Positions 42,610 to 60,442 of a stretch of DNA of 64,000 bases are shown here, piece by piece. Each line of letters opens with the position of its first letter. Within the stretch, counting starts at the first letter, position 1. This stretch comes from Sphaerolaimus hirsutus (Eukaryota; Nematoda; Chromadorea; Monhysterida; Sphaerolaimidae): NCBI GenBank assembly GCA_964036195.1, contig OZ038460.1, forward strand, positions 14,139,504 through 14,203,503, written 5' to 3'. The position numbers and the translations under genes are program-made. A model generated the notes under the pieces. That model saw nothing but the letters and a program-made list of their open reading frames with translations. It was not told the DNA's origin and did no database searches.

Positions 42610-44921
42610 CGTAAAATCTGCGGCCCGGCCGCAGTTAAGTGCCGCGCGGTGCAGCCGGCCGGACCCGACGGCCGCTTTCGCACTCGTAAAAAATATGCCG
42701 CCGCTCGGATGTGTGCGCACCGCTTCTGCCTGCGATAGAGCACCTCGAACGCATGAATTTCCGCGCGCAAAATTTATTGGGCGGCGTGAAACTGAAGTTA
42801 AGGTAATTACGATATATTTATTGGGCATTTACTAGAGACAATGGAGCGCGTAAATACGCATTATCTGCGCAGCGCCATGTATCAACTTAAGTGACTATAA
42901 ATTATCAATACACTCTAAACGGCAGCAATTGACACAGGTTTTACGAGCGGACGGGGGACAGGGCGACGCGCGCCGCGCGACCGCTGGCGATGAGATCACG
43001 CGCGGCGCCAAACGACCATAATTTCGCGTCCAAATAATAATGCGGCGCGCCAGATTTTCACCTAGGCGGCGCGCTAATCGAATTCGACGTGCAAACGGGC
43101 GCGTAAACGGCCGCCGCGGCCGGGCGGCAGATCGGCCGACGCGAAAATCCCATAAAACACACTATAAAACTGAAATATATACACGTGCGCGCGCGCGCTG
43201 CTGCGCTACCGCCGGGGACGGCATAAATTTGAAAACATAACCGGCCATTTTATGTAGACACGCAGATAGGGACGGTTGGAATACACTGCGCGCCCGTTGG
43301 GGGCAGGCGCACTGGGCAACTGGTCCGGAGACAGATAGGCCAAATGCGATGCTGTCCCGCGCGCTTCGCAAGCGGCGCGTTTCGCAGAAAAACAGCGGAA
43401 GGGTCTGCTTTTGCATGGCGAATGATTCAGGTTATTTTTATTTATTGATATTGATACTAGTTTAGAATTGAAATTCCACTGGTGCTTAGAACAGAACAGG
43501 CTACCATTTGCATAAACTCCAGCAAATGTGATTTAAATATTCCACCAAGGTTACTGCTGATAACCCTTCAGAATTTGATAACTTTGTGCAAACAAAAAAC
43601 AGTCTTGGATTGCACTAATAGCACTAATAGCACTTTCAGTAAATACATGTATACTGGTCAGAATATTTAAAAATTTTGAGGCATAAAAAATCAGGATAAA
43701 ACCACAAGGTGAATAAATTAGCTAGTTCTTCAATACTGCTCAGAAAAGCCCAGCCCCCAACCCCACAGCAACCCCAAGCAATCACAACCCAAAAGCCTAC
43801 ACAATACGCAGCATGTAATCCACCCCAAAGTGTCAGTGCGTCTGGAAAGTGCGCCGCGCGGCGGCGGCCGCCCAACGCGCCCGTTGGGTTGGAGATGGAT
43901 GGGCGCCGCGGCGAACGCGCCCCCCCCCCCCCGCTGCCAAATGAAACGAATGTCACTGGCCGCCCACACTGCTCTATCTATCGCTTATTATGCGCCTCCC
44001 TGCCGCCCCCCCCCGCCAACGACAGAGTCAATCGCGCGCCATATTGGGAAAGGATTGGTTTCCGCCAGTTTTGTGGTGGAGGGGGGTTTTGTGTGGGCGA
44101 CAAATTACGATTATGGATTTTAACGCATTTTCATCTGTTAATGCATACGATGGCGACATGTTTTCCAGCGGGAAGATCCGCTTTGCAAAAATCACGTGGA
44201 AAATGGAAATAGAACCATCGCTTATACTTCCTTATATTCCGAGAGAACAAAACAACACGGGGGGGGGGGGGGGGGTTGAGCACGATCCGGCGAGATTATT
44301 GCAAAAATCAACACACATGTGCGCACAGGGGAAAGGGTATCAATAACACGAATGAGGGGGTGGCGCTGGCGGGGCGATGCGAGCGCTGCACGTCGAAATT
44401 ACTGCAGGCGAATAGACGACTTGTTTGGGGGAGTATCTACTGACTCTATTTTTTTCTGATTTGATAATATACGCTTCCCAACAAATTTAAAATAGGTACC
44501 TAGGTAGTACTTCCGCGTATTCTAAAAATATTATATTTTGGTAAGAAAGCGTAATGTCTCTAAAAACGAAACTGCCTCAGATTTTACATTCAAGTGAATC
44601 TTCAAGCGTATCCTTTAATAAACCCCTCGAACAACTCCCCGAAAAACGTCAGACGTGAGGGAGGATATGTTAAGTCCTGTAAGTTTGGCACTGGTACTGC
44701 GTACTGTGTACTGGTTTCAGCCACCCAAATCTTAGAGAACTCGCCACTAATGATGGAATGGCGCCATGGCGCTGGCGCGCTTAAGTGGCGCCAATGTGTA
44801 AGTGTAAGCGTAAATATAAATACCCATTTACCCGGGTATTTCGGGTAAGTGTAAATATACTTTCGCAACTCTGGTGCAGTGTTGTTCAAATACGGGTATT
44901 TTTGGAAAATGTAAATGTACC
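42610..44921. other. GC-rich 5' flank of Frizzled, no other gene recognised
   Basis: 42,610-43,420 is GC-rich (CGGCGCGC words) and probably holds the Frizzled promoter and 5' UTR. 43,420-44,450 is mixed DNA with homopolymer runs of C at 43,920 and G at 44,262. 44,750-44,880 carries GTAAGTGTAAGCGTAAA and ACCCGGGTATT words like the hAT-like element at 45,800. Confidence 0.45.
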
Positions 44922-44923
44922 GT

Positions 44924-45280
44924 ATTTCCTCGAAATACCCCCCCCCCTCGAAATACCCCCCCCCCCCCCAAATTTAGTGTATAGAGAACGCAAATGACAA
45001 AGGCTGCGGTTTGTCATCCCGACAATGCAGAACACACGTTAAAAACGATGACTCTGTTATGTGAGAACAGTGTTTGTACGTCTACACACTTATAAATGTC
45101 TTTAGAGTCTTATAAATGGCGATTTTTGTTGCATTTTTCGACGTCTGCGTACGTTTCAGACGACATTTTAGTACTGGGATTTCAAAAAATTTGAAATACC
45201 CCCCCCTCGTTTAACCCCCCCTCAAAATTCTCACTCTGAAACAATAAACCCCCCGGGGGTATTTCGAGGAAATACGGTAA
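44924..45280. mobile_element. ACCGTATTT-family foldback element
   Basis: TACCGTATTTCCTCGAAATA at the left and its inverse at the right, each followed by runs of CCCC. It is inserted in a hAT-like sequence whose halves resume outside (AAATGTAAATG on the left, AATACCTTTTCC on the right). Confidence 0.72.
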
Positions 45281-45799
45281 ATACCTTTTCCAAATAAAAA
45301 GTATAAATACGTAAGGTATTTTTAAAATACCAAGGAATATGTAAAATAAAACATAAACGTAAAAAATTACATGCATATTATTTGCCATTGTGCTTTGGAC
45401 AGTAAGTTCACTCAACTACTACAATTATTTTCACCTTAAGATGGGTTCAAAGATGTAGGCTCATACCACATCTAGGTAAACCCGAATTTCAGATTTTTTA
45501 TTTCTGTAAACAATTTAGTAATAAGATTCATAAAGCGTCGGTGAAGTGCATTCCAACGGTGATCAGGCTTGATCAGGATCTGAAGTGTGATCACGAGCGG
45601 TGAAGTGCCCGGTGATCAGGCTTGATCATGCTCTGAAGTGTGATCACGAGAGGCACTTCCAACCGCTTCAGTGCACTTCACGAGCGCTTTATTTGCAGTG
45701 ATTATTTAATGGGAACCCCAATTCAAAATTTGAGTCGAGTAAGGCAAAAATATCGTGTCTTGAGTCACAGCCATATTTCACCCAATTCCTCACCTCTAG

Positions 45800-46578
45800 C
45801 AGAGTTGTTAAAATACCGGTATTTTTGGAAAGTGTAAGTGTAAGTGTAAATACACTTTCCAAATTTTGAGTATGGATACTGTAAGCGTAAGGTATTTTTT
45901 AAATACCTAGGAAAGTGTAAAAAAAAGTGTAAGTGTAAATTTTTTTTATAGAAATAGCTCTCACTGTTGAGCATCAGAAAACACCACTGTTTTCACCTTT
46001 AGATCAATTTATTTATCATTTTCATGCATTATTTCACATTTTACTGCTGTATGAACAGCCGTATGAAACATTTCAGACTGTAACAAATTTAGTGGTATGA
46101 AGTTGCGTAATAATGGCACGTTTTCAGTGTTGATATTTTACTGATTAAGCTATGTGATACACACTGTTTGAATACAAGAATGACATACAGCAATAATGTC
46201 AATGCAAAAGCCAGTGTCCAGCAGGTGAAATTGATCTTGTCCTCCTTACAATGTATGATGAAACTGTAGAATACCATGAGTACTGGAAATTGACAGTTGG
46301 AGCTGGTGCACGTTTGTACATTTGCCATATTTTCTACATTCAATGCATAAACTGCATGTGTGCACTGTGCTGTTTTTTTTTGTACATGACCCTGTTTTAT
46401 GCTTCCTCAAACAGGGCCATCTGAAAGAAAAAATACACTTTCTGTATCCGGGTATTTTGCCCAGGAAAGTGTAAAAAAAGTGTACGGGTATTTTATGAAA
46501 GTGTAAGTGTAAGGGTAAATATAAATACCCATTTACCCGGGTATTTCGGGTAAGTGTAAATACACTTTCGCAACTCTG
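45800..46578. mobile_element. hAT-like element, AAGTGTAAGTGTAAA theme
   Basis: Starts CAGAGTTGTTAAAATACCGG, ends ACACTTTCGCAACTCTG. It is flanked by a perfect 8-bp duplication ACCTCTAG (45,792-45,799 and 46,579-46,586). The central 400 bp are unrelated AT-rich DNA with no transposase. Confidence 0.83.
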
Positions 46579-46816
46579 ACCTCTAGTCCTCACCCAATTT
46601 TGCCCTCGAGTCATGAGTTGAGTTGAGTCAAGTCGAGTTTGAACCCTAGATGCAGTTACCGTCATAAAGGGAGAACTGCGTGGGTACCTAATATGTAGCA
46701 GATAATTTTTTGAAAATGAGGCTATGATTTTCATTACTCAGACACAAAAGAGCACTGATCAGACATATATTGACAATATGGAATGGAATCACTTGTCATC
46801 ACCGCAAGCCAGCCAC

Positions 46817-53597
<6,781 letters not shown>

Positions 53598-53733
53598 CGT
53601 ACCCGGTACTGTCCACGGGAGCAATCTTCAGCGTTTGTGATTTGCGTTGAAGTGATTCTCAATCCAAAAGTGCCGCATTTTATAGTTACCCGAAAAATTA
53701 CAGAGCACCAGCTGGATAAACCTTCATCGTTCC

Positions 53734-54867
53734 TAGGGTTGGGAATGATATATCGCATTGAATATTGAATATCGTATATGGGCCGATTTTTACCTGTTTT
53801 TTTTACCCTTTGAGTATTTGATATGTGTATCCACAATGTTTATAGAAATAAGTCAAATGCCCATTAACACGAATTTTAGCATGAACACCTTGTTTCTGTT
53901 GTTGTTGAACTGTTCAATACCTTGATTAGGTACATGGGTTGATGGAATGTGTTGATACAATGAATAAAGTGTAAGTTCCGAGGACTAATAACACCCCCTC
54001 TTGAAAAAAATCTTCCTTGAATAACTACTCCCACGAAAACCTATGAGAAAATAATAATTCCCCTTGGCTCTTTTTCGAGGATATATAGTAGCTAGCTAAA
54101 GTCGGCAGACGTATCGCCCTACAAACATTTGCGTCAGTCTCTCCAGTGGAGAGTGCATGACGGCATTAGGTATTGTGACGAATATTTTAACCATTGGAAT
54201 GGATCGGGTCACGTATGAAAACTTGGCCCTTATCCCAGTTACCAGTTGCGTATTATACAAATGAGAGTGAAAACTGAAAGTTAGCTAAAAATTATTAAAA
54301 TTTGCTCCGCTTTGCCAATTTCCCCTGTCATAATCGCTATTTTTGTTTATATACATGGTTATATAGCTATTGTGAGCCTATTTTATTCATATTAATAGCG
54401 GATTTCGAATTTTTGGCCGGCTGCCAAGTTCTCTTCTGTTGGAACGGAGCCAACAAATGAAAAATAAAATAAAAACAAAAACGGTAGTTTGAACGGTAAA
54501 ACGGTAGTTTTAACGGTCAAATTCTTTACGAGCAACGTTGAAAATGTAGATAACTAGGGCGCGGCGCGCACCGACGCAGCGAAACGTCCATTTTTCTTTT
54601 AATATGATTTTCTTTTTCAATTTCTAGCGTCCGCGTGGGACACAAGTTTCGTTGTTCGCTCTATTCACGAGCGAATTCTAACTCTCCGATTTTGTAGGGT
54701 GAAATGTCCGCCGACTTTAGCTATATATCAGATATATCCCCATTTTTAATATCGAATAATGATGACGATATCGAGGGTTCATATTGTATCTACCTATATC
54801 AAATATCGAGTGTCAGACAAAATTTGTCGAATATTGATATCGAAAAGTCATATCGTTCCACTCCCTG
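53734..54867. mobile_element. hAT-like element, ATATCGA theme
   Basis: Starts TAGGGTTGGGAATGATATAT, ends with the inverse of CAGGGAGTGGAACGATATGA. The subterminal zones are GATATCGA and ATATTGAA words; the centre is non-coding. No clear duplication. Confidence 0.55.
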
Positions 54868-55389
54868 ACCTATTGTTTCCCGATTGAAACGGTGCCATAA
54901 TAGGCTATTTCAATGCCACTATATCCACCAAACAAAATGAAACCATGAAATGCGAATATCCAATTCAGGAAAAAAGACCATTGGTTGATAGGGATGAGCA
55001 GCTGATCAAACTATTGGTTTAGCACATTTCTAAGGGGAAGCGCGCTGCAATTGATGGCATTCCCAATGATGGATAAGTACCATATTTGCATGAATAATCA
55101 ATGCAAGGGTTCAATATATAGGCTTTTGTAAGGTGTAGAAGGAAGAAAAAAGGGGAAAAAGCACTAAAAGTAGGTGGGGAATTCCTAAAAATAGGTTATT
55201 TGCTTTGGGAAAGATATAAAGCTGAGCAGTGCCTGCGTAGCATTCAAAAATCTACGGGCATTTTAAAAATATAGGAAAATAACAAAATTATAGGATATTT
55301 AATTATATTCAGATTTTCCACAGTTTTTCAGAGAGATCTGATAAAGGCCTATCTGAAGTATGTTTTGTGTACTGGAGTACTTACAATAA
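54868..55389. other. AT-rich stretch, nothing recognised
   Basis: No ORF, repeat arm or splice-site pair stands out. Confidence 0.4.
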
Positions 55390-55545
55390 GCATATGTAAA
55401 AGCGAGTACAGGTTCCTTTTCTGAAGAAATGTAAAGGTATTTACTCAGTACTCAAGTAAATATAAATACCTATATTTACTTGAGTACTGAGTAAATACCT
55501 TTACATTTCTTCCGAAAAGTTACCTGTACTCGCTTTTACATATGA
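55390..55545. repeat. Palindromic MITE-like repeat
   Basis: CATATGTAAAAGCGAGTACA and its inverse pair across a centre of TATTTACTTGAGTACTGAGT. Confidence 0.7.
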
Positions 55546-56070
55546 AGGGTGTGCTTCTAAAAGTACCGATCTACAAAAACTCGATTTTAAGATAATTGCG
55601 ATTGAAAGTATTGAGCGATTGAGAGTATGCAATACCCATACATGGGTATTGGGTATGGGAATTTTGGGTATGGGTATTTCGGCCATATTGTTGGGTATCC
55701 ACATGCATGAGTATAATAATTGCTTATACACATAACACTAGCTATATAAAATTTCGTGAATTGTATTTTTTGTAGTACAGTACATTTTAAAGGAACAAAT
55801 TGGTAATAGCATGTAGATCGGTACATTTTAAAGCACAAAATCAGATAGATGTAGATCGGTACTTTTACCCATAATAAAAAAGCACAAAATGAGCTTTTGC
55901 TCAATTGGACGCCGATCTGACATTGGTACTTTTAGAAGCACAAAAAATTAAGTGCAGATTGGTACATTTAAAAGAACAATTTTTAAAAAAGTGTGTAGAT
56001 CGGTACTTTTAAAGACACTAAAGCTGAAAAAGCTTGTAGATCGGTACTTTTAAAATTTCGGAAACTGTAT
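55545..56070. repeat. Imperfect tandem array of GTAGATCGGTACTTTTAAA units
   Basis: At least seven units of (G)TAGATCGGTAC(A/T)TTTTAAA, some followed by AGCACAAAA, spaced 40-90 bases and partly inverted at the left end. It stops where the LTR of the BEL/Pao element begins. Confidence 0.65.
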
Positions 56071-56109
56071 TTTGTGATTTTTTGGCATTTTTTGACCCCC
56101 CAGGGGCCA

Positions 56110-57303
56110 GTTCTGCAAGTGGAAAAGTTAAGAGATAAAGGTTAAGAGTTGAGAGTAAAATGACAAATGGCAAGTTAAGAGTAAAGTTAAATGATAAATG
56201 ATGAGTTGTAAAATAATACGGAACTTGTTGAAATGACTTGTGAACCAGCTCCTATTCCTAACCGAGGAAGAGGACAAATGTGAACGTATGAAAGTTGACG
56301 TGAAGCGTCGTCTCTAGTTGACGTTCCGTTATTTTATCAAATGTGATTAGTTGAGTTGAAGTGAATTGACGTGAGTTAGTGTGAAGCAAATTTAGATTGT
56401 TTACCAAAGGTTTTGACGAACGTTTTTATTTAGACAATTAAATACAAAGAAATAAGTGTAAATAAAATATATATAAAAATATACGTAAACAAAGGAATTA
56501 ATTTACAACTAAATTAATTACTTAATTAAAACGTAAGAGAAGCTCTAGTTACCGGAGAAATAAGGCAATTTAAAGAAGGCACTTAATTACGACAAAAGGC
56601 GACAATTAAGTGGCGCGGTTGTGAGAACAGGCACCTCAAACAGCGCTGGTGTGAAATAAAGCACTGAGGTGACTTAAAGCACCAAGAGTTAAACTTAGCA
56701 CCAAAAACAAGCGACTTAATAAAGTGACTACGGCGCTTATTTAGATCCTAGGAAGAGATTTGTGTGAAGTTGACGAGGTTGCAAACACTGCCGATTTTAG
56801 CTGTGAAATCGGCTTTTAAGGGCCAGACCGATGGCGATTGACTTGGCGCCAATCGGTCGGCTCTAATCTCCGATTTTTACCCAACATTTCCAATTGTGAA
56901 AGTTCAATCCTTGCCCGCTCGCTTCTCCGATGAAAAGCGAGCTAAACTGGCAAGATAGTGAAAATGTGAGCCAAGCCAGACAGCATTTGAAATGGCGCGC
57001 GGGCCCGGCCCCCCACTCGGGGCGGGCCCGCCGCTTAACATAAACATGACGGCGTATATGCGTGCTGCTTGTCAAGGAAATGTGGCTGAATGTGAGCAAT
57101 GACTAAGATCTAAATATGTGAGCGATGTGAAGCGCACGTTGTAAACAACTTCGCTTGAGATATTAAATGACGAATGTGAAGATGTTAAAATTGGAATGTA
57201 AATATAAATGAAATCTTGATAAGTTGAATTAATTAAATATAAAAGCGAACAAAAAGACGTTAACTTAAATATTATAGGTTTTACATTTTACGATAATGTT
57301 ACA
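56110..57303 (-). repeat. Putative 3' LTR of the BEL/Pao element
   Basis: The right border (5' of the LTR in element orientation) reads CGGGAGTG then TGTAACATTATCG, a plausible polypurine tract plus TG start, just after the env stop. The left border near 56,110 is inferred from where the element's TGTGA-rich composition begins. The partner 5' LTR lies beyond the window, so the borders cannot be checked here. Confidence 0.5.
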
Positions 57304-57388
57304 CACTCCCGAAACTAGAATAAAAATTAAATTTAATTTAATTTTATCTCAGCCAATCTCGGCAAATTGATGTGAAACAAAATCAAAA

Positions 57389-60300
57389 TCAAACGCCTGT
57401 GATACTCTCATCACTCCTGTGGTAGCAGATCGTCGGCGTCTTCGACGCCGGCATTTTCCCGGCCCTCCTCATGATGCTCGTCCATGGGTTCGACGGCATC
57501 CTCCTCAGGCTGGCTGCCTTCCCCGTGTCCGGGCGCCTGGTCTTCTGGGGCCCTCGCTGGTCTGCCTGGCCAGTTGGGGAGTTTCTCAGATTCCTTGGCG
57601 AGCTTTTCGAAGGCTTGTCGGAGCGTGTCGGTCTCGTCGACGATCGTCTTCGACGGCTTGGTGGGCTGCCATTGCTCCGATGCTGCAAGCGGTTGGCTTG
57701 ATAGCAAGGGGACATGGGAGGTTGTGAATGAGGTCGTACATTGTGAAGTGATTGAGTTGAATTGGTCAAATGGTACGGAGGGGGATCTAGATCTTGATCG
57801 TGACTTTCTTCCATCTCTCCAAGCTCTATGTCGGACTGTGAAGGTGTTTGTTTGAGGAAGGTCACTGATCTTTTTAGATCGTTTAACTTTTGATTTGACC
57901 AGTTTTTTATTGATGTTATTGAATTTGTGAAAAGTTTGGGGTATAAAGGAAAATGTCTGGTGTGACGATTGCTGCTCACCTGGGAGCCCTGCGACTCCAG
58001 CGAATCTCTTGAGTCGCTTTTGCAAGGGCTCGCGGTCAGGGATCGCGTCTTCCATTGTGACTTCCGCTGTGACAGGCTCGGTGACTGTGAGTCTGGCGTT
58101 TGGTGACGAGCTCTGCGGTTGTGACTCGCAGGGGGGTGCAGGTTTTGTGACCCGGCGCGCACCCGTCTCCATTTTGATTTCTTCGGCGCGTTCGGTACTA
58201 TAACCGACCGGGGGATCCGATCTAGGCTGTACCGAGCGTCCTGAAAGCCGTTTGAATGGAGATACTCGTTTGAGGGGTGTGACAAACTTTGAAGGTAACT
58301 GTGACGAACTTGACGATTGTGTGACGGTTTGATTCGACAAAGCGGGTTTGTTGAAGCCGCTTTTCGGTTTCTTCTGGCAGTTACGTCGCCGTCGCTTACC
58401 GATTTTTCCTTGCTGAACGGACGGGGTTCCCATTTGTTTGGGCTTCTGTCCCTTCTGCCCTTTCTTCGGAAAAAGCCCTTGATGTCTGGCAGTATACCCC
58501 TGCCGGTTACGAGCCGCCACTGCATGTAAACATAACCAATATACCCAATACAAGCAATTGTGATAATAATGAGTATGATGTTCACAGCTGTTTGAAGTGG
58601 CCCAGTAAGTAACGTGTCTAATGCAGACGCACCACCTGTGACACTACCGTGAATGATGTGACCCAATTCTTTTCCTACACCTTCAAAATATGCACCAACC
58701 CCTTGGCCAATGCCAGCAATATATGCTTGCACTGCTTTAGGATCGTTGGATTTTGTTGCAATATAATCGACTGAACGTGTGACTTGTTGTTCGAGTCGTT
58801 GCAAATTTTGAAAGTGATGATGTGCAGCCATGATACTGAATGCAATGTCAGTCATGCTTACACCTGGTGACCCGGAAACATTTAGTGTGAATGGTTTCCA
58901 CGAGCCAGCCCAAATTAATTCGATTGGGAGTTTTGTGACGTGCAAATTCGTTGGTCCGTTTTCGTTGGCCCATGAATTATCATTTAATTGATAATATTTG
59001 TGATCTTTCATGAGACAATGATCTATTGGTGAATGTGTGATCAGATCATTGGTACCAGAAGCAACGAACATAATATGTGGGTGATTTGTGACTTTGACCG
59101 GCAGAAATTTATAACAAGTATTGTTATATTCATGTTGAAAATAAATAATTTCTGCGGTGACTGGTTTACAATCCCAAAACATTAATATATCTCCATGCCA
59201 TTCAGCATAGAGATTTTGACGTCCTAGCAATGCTCGCAAGCCAAGTGTAGGATTGAATGTGACAATTGCGTGAATTATATCTAGCTGGGTCTGACGGATG
59301 TGACATAATTGTTGCCAGATAGATCCAAATTGTTTTTGTTCTAGATGTGCAATTTTGTCAACTTCGTATTGTTGATGGGCTGTGAGCAAGTGAAACACAC
59401 CAACATCAAGATTTGGTGCGAGTTTAAAATGAAGAGGAGCTTTTTTGGTTTCAGGTTTTTTCAATTTCTTAAGTTGATATCGAAGAAATTGAATGAATGC
59501 CGAGCCCTGGTCAATATATTTTGCGTCTTTTGGCACACATTCTGCATTATTTGGAAATTGTTGTGATCTCCATGTGACAGAAAATGCAGCTTGCAATTTT
59601 TCCACTATGTAATGATTTTGTGAATATTGCGCATCGAATTGACCAATCTCTTGGAATGCACACTGTTTGTTAAAAGCAGTAGCATTCCATAAAGAGACAC
59701 CATTGTTGCTGTCATAACAATAGCCGGCTTGTGGGTTGCAATGTGACAGATCTTGAATTTCGGAAACAATTTTCTTTCCGTCAAGACTTGCGACCACACC
59801 TTCCTCTATGTGAAAGTTCATTACTGTGTTACTCAGATTGTGACAAAAATAACAATAATCGATGTGAAGTGATTTGTTGGTGCTCCACAATGCATGACCA
59901 ATTTTTATTAAAGGTTCGCCTTTCCAAGTTTTATTTTGGTAGGCGATCATGCAATCGTAAGTTGTGACTCTGTGGTTTTTTATGATTTCTGGTGGCAGCA
60001 TAGCTTTTCCGCCCACCAGACTCATATACGTGACTATAGTATGCTCTTGTTGAAAGCATCTATAAATTGGTGTCGTTTGCGGCTGAACACGCAACGTCCA
60101 TATGGATACCACAATATCCTCTATGGCTGTAACTTGAGGAAAGTGACATGTTACTTTTTCCGGAAGTTGAATTGCGTGACCAGTGCGTGTTTTATGGCAC
60201 AGATTGAAAGTTTTGTGATATTGATCTGTCCATGTGAGCGCGTTGGCTAATTTTGATTGTATTAGCAACGTGAGCGCCATTAAATGCGACACGTTTCCCC

Positions 60301-60442
60301 AGAACGAATGTGCCAGTGTAGCGACACGTTCGACGTGGGTTTGCGCATCTTGCATCTTGTTGTGAAGATTGTGATTGTTGATGTGATTGATCTGTTTGTG
60401 AATCATCACCCTTATCAGGTGAAGGTTGTGAATTATCATCAT
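57389..60442 (-). CDS. env: Envelope-like glycoprotein of the BEL/Pao element
   Basis: A 1,017-codon frame overlapping the 3' end of pol by about 250 bases in another phase. The functional start is probably an internal ATG opening a signal-peptide-like segment. A large ectodomain with spaced cysteines and several N-x-S/T sites is followed by a glycine-rich amphipathic stretch, one clear transmembrane helix about two-thirds along (IILIIITIACIGYIGYVYM), and a long Arg/Ser/Pro-rich tail. The order fits a viral class III-type fusion glycoprotein; by overall layout it most resembles those that BEL/Pao elements have acquired from chuvirus-like RNA viruses, but this rests on impression, not alignment. 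It is an endogenous element copy, and its frame is unbroken. Confidence 0.75.
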   Translation of the reverse strand: MMIIHNLHLIRVMIHKQINHINNHNLHNKMQDAQTHVERVATLAHSFWGNVSHLMALTLLIQSKLANALTWTDQYHKTFNLCHKTRTGHAIQLPEKVTCHFPQVTAIEDIVVSIWTLRVQPQTTPIYRCFQQEHTIVTYMSLVGGKAMLPPEIIKNHRVTTYDCMIAYQNKTWKGEPLIKIGHALWSTNKSLHIDYCYFCHNLSNTVMNFHIEEGVVASLDGKKIVSEIQDLSHCNPQAGYCYDSNNGVSLWNATAFNKQCAFQEIGQFDAQYSQNHYIVEKLQAAFSVTWRSQQFPNNAECVPKDAKYIDQGSAFIQFLRYQLKKLKKPETKKAPLHFKLAPNLDVGVFHLLTAHQQYEVDKIAHLEQKQFGSIWQQLCHIRQTQLDIIHAIVTFNPTLGLRALLGRQNLYAEWHGDILMFWDCKPVTAEIIYFQHEYNNTCYKFLPVKVTNHPHIMFVASGTNDLITHSPIDHCLMKDHKYYQLNDNSWANENGPTNLHVTKLPIELIWAGSWKPFTLNVSGSPGVSMTDIAFSIMAAHHHFQNLQRLEQQVTRSVDYIATKSNDPKAVQAYIAGIGQGVGAYFEGVGKELGHIIHGSVTGGASALDTLLTGPLQTAVNIILIIITIACIGYIGYVYMQWRLVTGRGILPDIKGFFRRKGRRDRSPNKWEPRPFSKEKSVSDGDVTARRNRKAASTNPLCRIKPSHNRQVRHSYLQSLSHPSNEYLHSNGFQDARYSLDRIPRSVIVPNAPKKSKWRRVRAGSQNLHPPASHNRRARHQTPDSQSPSLSQRKSQWKTRSLTASPCKSDSRDSLESQGSQVSSNRHTRHFPLYPKLFTNSITSIKNWSNQKLNDLKRSVTFLKQTPSQSDIELGEMEESHDQDLDPPPYHLTNSTQSLHNVRPHSQPPMSPCYQANRLQHRSNGSPPSRRRRSSTRPTRSDKPSKSSPRNLRNSPTGQADQRGPQKTRRPDTGKAASLRRMPSNPWTSIMRRAGKMPASKTPTICYHRSDESITGV
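57411..58553 (-). CDS. 380-codon ORF overprinted on the env cytoplasmic tail
   Basis: The whole frame lies inside the env frame in a different phase. It starts at an ATG in the transmembrane coding region and ends just before the env stop. It is strongly basic at the N-terminus (KGQKGQKPK, RRRRNCQKKPK), Ser/Pro-rich in the middle, and ends with a heptad-like segment (LRQAFEKLAKESEKL) and an acidic tail (EDADDLLPQE). That end looks more like selected protein than the matching env tail, so either the long env tail or this frame may be the real product; it could be reached by splicing or frameshift. No known domain recognised. Confidence 0.45.
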   Translation of the reverse strand: MYWVYWLCLHAVAARNRQGYTARHQGLFPKKGQKGQKPKQMGTPSVQQGKIGKRRRRNCQKKPKSGFNKPALSNQTVTQSSSSSQLPSKFVTPLKRVSPFKRLSGRSVQPRSDPPVGYSTERAEEIKMETGARRVTKPAPPCESQPQSSSPNARLTVTEPVTAEVTMEDAIPDREPLQKRLKRFAGVAGLPGEQQSSHQTFSFIPQTFHKFNNINKKLVKSKVKRSKKISDLPQTNTFTVRHRAWRDGRKSRSRSRSPSVPFDQFNSITSQCTTSFTTSHVPLLSSQPLAASEQWQPTKPSKTIVDETDTLRQAFEKLAKESEKLPNWPGRPARAPEDQAPGHGEGSQPEEDAVEPMDEHHEEGRENAGVEDADDLLPQE

